A DNA stretch of 14,652 nt. It comes from Lysobacteraceae bacterium (GTDB lineage: Bacteria > Patescibacteriota > Patescibacteriia > JAACEG01). The position numbers and the translations under genes were made by a program. Every line of letters begins with the position of its first letter. Position 1 is the stretch's first letter. Below, one piece after another: positions 12,329-14,652 of this stretch. The DNA lies in assembly GCA_011682665.1 (NCBI GenBank), contig JAACEG010000019.1:1-14652 (forward strand), written 5' to 3'. Below the pieces are notes generated by a model. The model was not told the origin of the DNA. It saw only the letters and a program-made list of their open reading frames with translations, and searched no databases.

Positions 12329-14236
12329 ATGTTTAATCCAAGCGATATAAAACAACAGGAAAAAGAATTAGCTAAAGCAAAAGCCCAGAAAGAACACTTA
12401 GGCTTTGTTGAAAAAGAAAAACAGGAAGCAAAAAAGACTCAAGAAGAAAAGATTATTTTAGAAGAGGAAAAAGTTTATAGGCGCGGAATAGTGACTGTTA
12501 AAGATATTATTGCGCCTGACGCTTTTGAAGTTAAACCAGCTTTTGTTAAATTAGGAGACAAATACGTGAGAACATTATTTGTCATAGATTATCCACGTTA
12601 TATTTCTGTTGGGTGGTTTTCTCCTATTATTAATTTTAGTTCAACGCTTGATATAAGTATGTTTACACCGATTAAAGCTGGGATTGTTTTAAGGCAACTA
12701 AGAGATAAGGTTGGCAATTTAGAAGCGCAATTAATTGCTGATGCTGAAAAAGGAGCCCCGCGGGATCCATTAAGGGAAACAGCTTTAAGAGATATTGAAA
12801 AATTAAGAGACGATTTAACACAAGGTTTGGAGCATTTTTTTCAATTTTCGCTGTATGTGACTATTTACGCTGATTCTCCAAAAAAGTTAGAAAGCATCAC
12901 AGAGGAAATAGAAGCAATGTTTGGAGCTAAATTAATTTTAAGCAAAAGAGTCTTATATCAGGCAGAGCAAGGTTTTAATTCCTCGGTTCCTTTATGTGAT
13001 GATCAATTGCAGATCCCTTTTAATATGAATTCCAGCCCGGCTGCGTCTTCTTTTCCTTTTATATCATCAGAACTTACTTCTGACGAAGGAGTTCTATACG
13101 GCATTAACCGTCATAATAACAGCTTAATTTTGTTTGACAGATTTTCTTTGCAAAATGCTAATATGGTTGTCTTCGCTACATCAGGCGCCGGAAAAAGTTA
13201 TAGCATTAAGTTAGAAGTTTTAAGAAGTATGATGTTTGGCACTGACGTTATAATTATTGATCCTGAACGTGAGTATGAACATTTAAGCGAAGCTGTAGGC
13301 GGATCGTATATTAATATTTCACTAAACTCAGAAATAAAAATCAATCCTTTTGATTTACCGCGTTCTATTGGTAAAGAAGTTAAAACAGGAGATATTATTA
13401 GAAGCGCAGTTATTACTTTGAAAGGGATGATGAGGTTAATGTTAGGAAAATTATCTTATCAAGAAGATTCTTTAATCGATCGCGCTTTAATAGAAACCTA
13501 CGCTAAAAAAGATATTACGCCTGATAGTGATTTAAGAAAAGCAAAAATGCCTTTAATGCAAGATTTTCAAGAAATTTTAGAAGGTATGGAAGGGACTACT
13601 GATTTGATTTTGAGAATTAGAAAATATACAGAAGGAACATTTTCCGGTCTTTTAAATAATTATACTAATGTTAATATGGATAATCAGTTGATTGTTTTTT
13701 CCGTAAGAGATTTAGAAGACGAGCTTAAACCAATTGCTATTTATATGATCATAAATTATATTTGGAATATTGTCCGTTCAAAAATGAAAAAAAGAATATT
13801 AGTTATTGATGAGGCTTGGTGGTTAATGCAAAGGGAAGATTCGGCAAAATTTATATATGCCTTAATTAAAAGATGCAGGAAATATTATTTAGGTGTTACG
13901 ACTATTACCCAAGACGTTAATGATTTTCTTGTTTCCCCTTATGGTCAGGCGATTGTTAATAATTCTTCGCTTCAATTGCTTCTTAAACAAACATCTTCAG
14001 CGGTTGGGATTATACAAAAAACTTTTATGATTACGGAAGGCGAAAAATATTTACTTTTAGAAAGCGGAGTTGGTGAAGGTATATTTTTTGCTGGACGTAA
14101 ACATGCGGCTATAAGAGTAGTGGCTTCTTATACAGAAGATCAATTAATAACTTCTGATCCTCGGCAATTATTAGAAATAGAGGAAGCCAAAAAAGAATTT
14201 GATGAACAATTAAAAAATGAGAATAAAGGTGTTTAA
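12329..14236 (+). CDS. virB4: VirB4-family type IV secretion ATPase
   Basis: This 635-residue protein is the energising ATPase of a type IV secretion-like system, acting at the cytoplasmic face of the membrane. It has a charged N-terminal helix (1-50), a domain starting RRGIVTVKDIIAPDAFEVK (51-69), then the RecA-like motor. The Walker A is ATSGAGKS (283-290, K289), next IIIDPEREYEHL (308-319). The Walker B is RILVIDEAWWLM (489-500, D494-E495) and TTITQDVNDF (524-533) carries the downstream Gln motif. FSGLLN (438-443) and the SVRDLEDELK block (458-467) also match the family. All catalytic residues are present. It is the last gene of the locus in view; the following DNA is repeat-rich. The start has no Shine-Dalgarno. 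Confidence 0.93.
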   Translation: MFNPSDIKQQEKELAKAKAQKEHLGFVEKEKQEAKKTQEEKIILEEEKVYRRGIVTVKDIIAPDAFEVKPAFVKLGDKYVRTLFVIDYPRYISVGWFSPIINFSSTLDISMFTPIKAGIVLRQLRDKVGNLEAQLIADAEKGAPRDPLRETALRDIEKLRDDLTQGLEHFFQFSLYVTIYADSPKKLESITEEIEAMFGAKLILSKRVLYQAEQGFNSSVPLCDDQLQIPFNMNSSPAASSFPFISSELTSDEGVLYGINRHNNSLILFDRFSLQNANMVVFATSGAGKSYSIKLEVLRSMMFGTDVIIIDPEREYEHLSEAVGGSYINISLNSEIKINPFDLPRSIGKEVKTGDIIRSAVITLKGMMRLMLGKLSYQEDSLIDRALIETYAKKDITPDSDLRKAKMPLMQDFQEILEGMEGTTDLILRIRKYTEGTFSGLLNNYTNVNMDNQLIVFSVRDLEDELKPIAIYMIINYIWNIVRSKMKKRILVIDEAWWLMQREDSAKFIYALIKRCRKYYLGVTTITQDVNDFLVSPYGQAIVNNSSLQLLLKQTSSAVGIIQKTFMITEGEKYLLLESGVGEGIFFAGRKHAAIRVVASYTEDQLITSDPRQLLEIEEAKKEFDEQLKNENKGV

Positions 14237-14247
14237 ATCCCTTAGGC

Positions 14248-14550
14248 AATACCTTCTCTAACTCCCCCTACAAGGGAGAGAATCGTGAAGAATGGGTTCC
14301 TCCCCTATTTAGGGGAGGTTAGGTGGGGTAAAAATATGAAATAATACCCCCTCTAACTCCCCCTAAAAGGGGGAGAATCATGGAAAAAGGTTCCCTTACA
14401 AGAGGGGAGAATTATAAAATAAAATTCCTCCCCTATTTAGGGGAGGTTAGGTGGGATAAGAATAACGTGTTCTTCCCCTATTTAGGGGAGGTTAGGTGGG
14501 GTAAAAACTAAATAATACCCTCTCTAACTCCCCCTACGAGGGAGAGAATC
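14248..14550 (+). repeat. cluster of whole and half copies of the bipartite palindromic repeat
   Basis: In order there are: a half B (14248-14284); a full A-B unit (14297-14379); a degenerate fragment (14391-14413); a lone half A (14425-14457); and a full A-B unit (14470-14550). Half A contains CCTCCCCTATTTAGGGGAGG and half B contains CTCCCCCTAAAAGGGGGAG, both strong hairpins. The full units point opposite to those at 8711 and 12195. The cluster starts 11 bp after the virB4 stop. Confidence 0.85.
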
Positions 14551-14652
14551 GTGAAAAGGGGGTAAAAACTAAAAATTAGAAATTAAAATTTTTTTTGAAG
14601 CTATTAAAATTTTATAAAATTGACTGATAACTATAATAAAATATATTCTTAT
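14551..14652. other. A/T-rich end of window, possible promoter
   Basis: TATAAT at 14632-14637 lies in A/T-rich sequence without a convincing -35 box. It might start a transcript beyond the window. No gene is seen. Confidence 0.25.

Noticed and set aside
14248..14550. CRISPR array
   Set aside because: Units alternate in orientation, have irregular spacing and are themselves palindromic halves. There are no uniform unique spacers and no cas genes.

Overview
The window is a low-GC (roughly 30 %), A/T-rich bacterial segment. Its gene content suggests a member of the Candidate Phyla Radiation (Patescibacteria, Parcubacteria-like). The evidence is a PrgI / TraC-like / VirB4 module with a large VirB6/TrbL-type membrane protein and two associated uncharacterised proteins, small coiled-coil and four-helix-bundle genes, and many spacers made of low-complexity AATTTTCAATTT-type repeats. 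The taxon is inferred from gene style and not proven. Several genes end in TGA (ispG, the secreted-protein gene), so the code is ordinary table 11 and not the UGA=Gly code of some CPR lineages.

Region 1 (54-2352, minus strand) is a two-gene housekeeping operon, murA then ispG, overlapping by 11 bp. It makes a peptidoglycan precursor and an isoprenoid precursor. A good sigma-70-like promoter lies just upstream of murA.

Region 2 (about 2440-3230, plus strand) is a divergent unit: a consensus-like promoter, a REP-like hairpin, then a T-box leader with its antiterminator and terminator. The controlled gene is a single 80-residue protein followed by its own terminator. A T-box normally controls an aminoacyl-tRNA synthetase, amino-acid biosynthesis or transport gene, so this is the most unusual arrangement in the window.

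Region 3 (3230-4700) is eroded accessory DNA. It holds three strong palindromes, two of which share the core ATGCGGTCGCA. It also holds a small coiled-coil gene killed by a one-base deletion and by a 136-bp MITE-like palindromic insertion with a 6-bp target duplication. A minus-strand gene for a small secreted protein follows, with a structured, GC-rich 3' region and terminator.

Region 4 (4766-14236, plus strand) is a type IV secretion-like locus: a VirB6/TrbL-type membrane protein with a huge charged tail (974 aa), two CPR-style helical proteins (321 and 478 aa), a PrgI-family membrane protein, a TraC-like protein and a VirB4 ATPase. A four-helix-bundle (S23-type) gene with an in-frame TAG sits in the middle. 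No relaxase, coupling protein or VirB1-like lysozyme is visible, so the role (DNA transfer or uptake, protein secretion or cell contact) cannot be decided from this window.

The spacers of region 4 carry a bipartite palindromic repeat of about 80 bp in two places. A cluster of whole and half copies follows virB4 (14248-14550). A 30-bp inverted repeat (29/30 identical) brackets prgI. None of the secretion genes has a recognisable Shine-Dalgarno sequence, while the T-box-controlled gene and the secreted-protein gene do.
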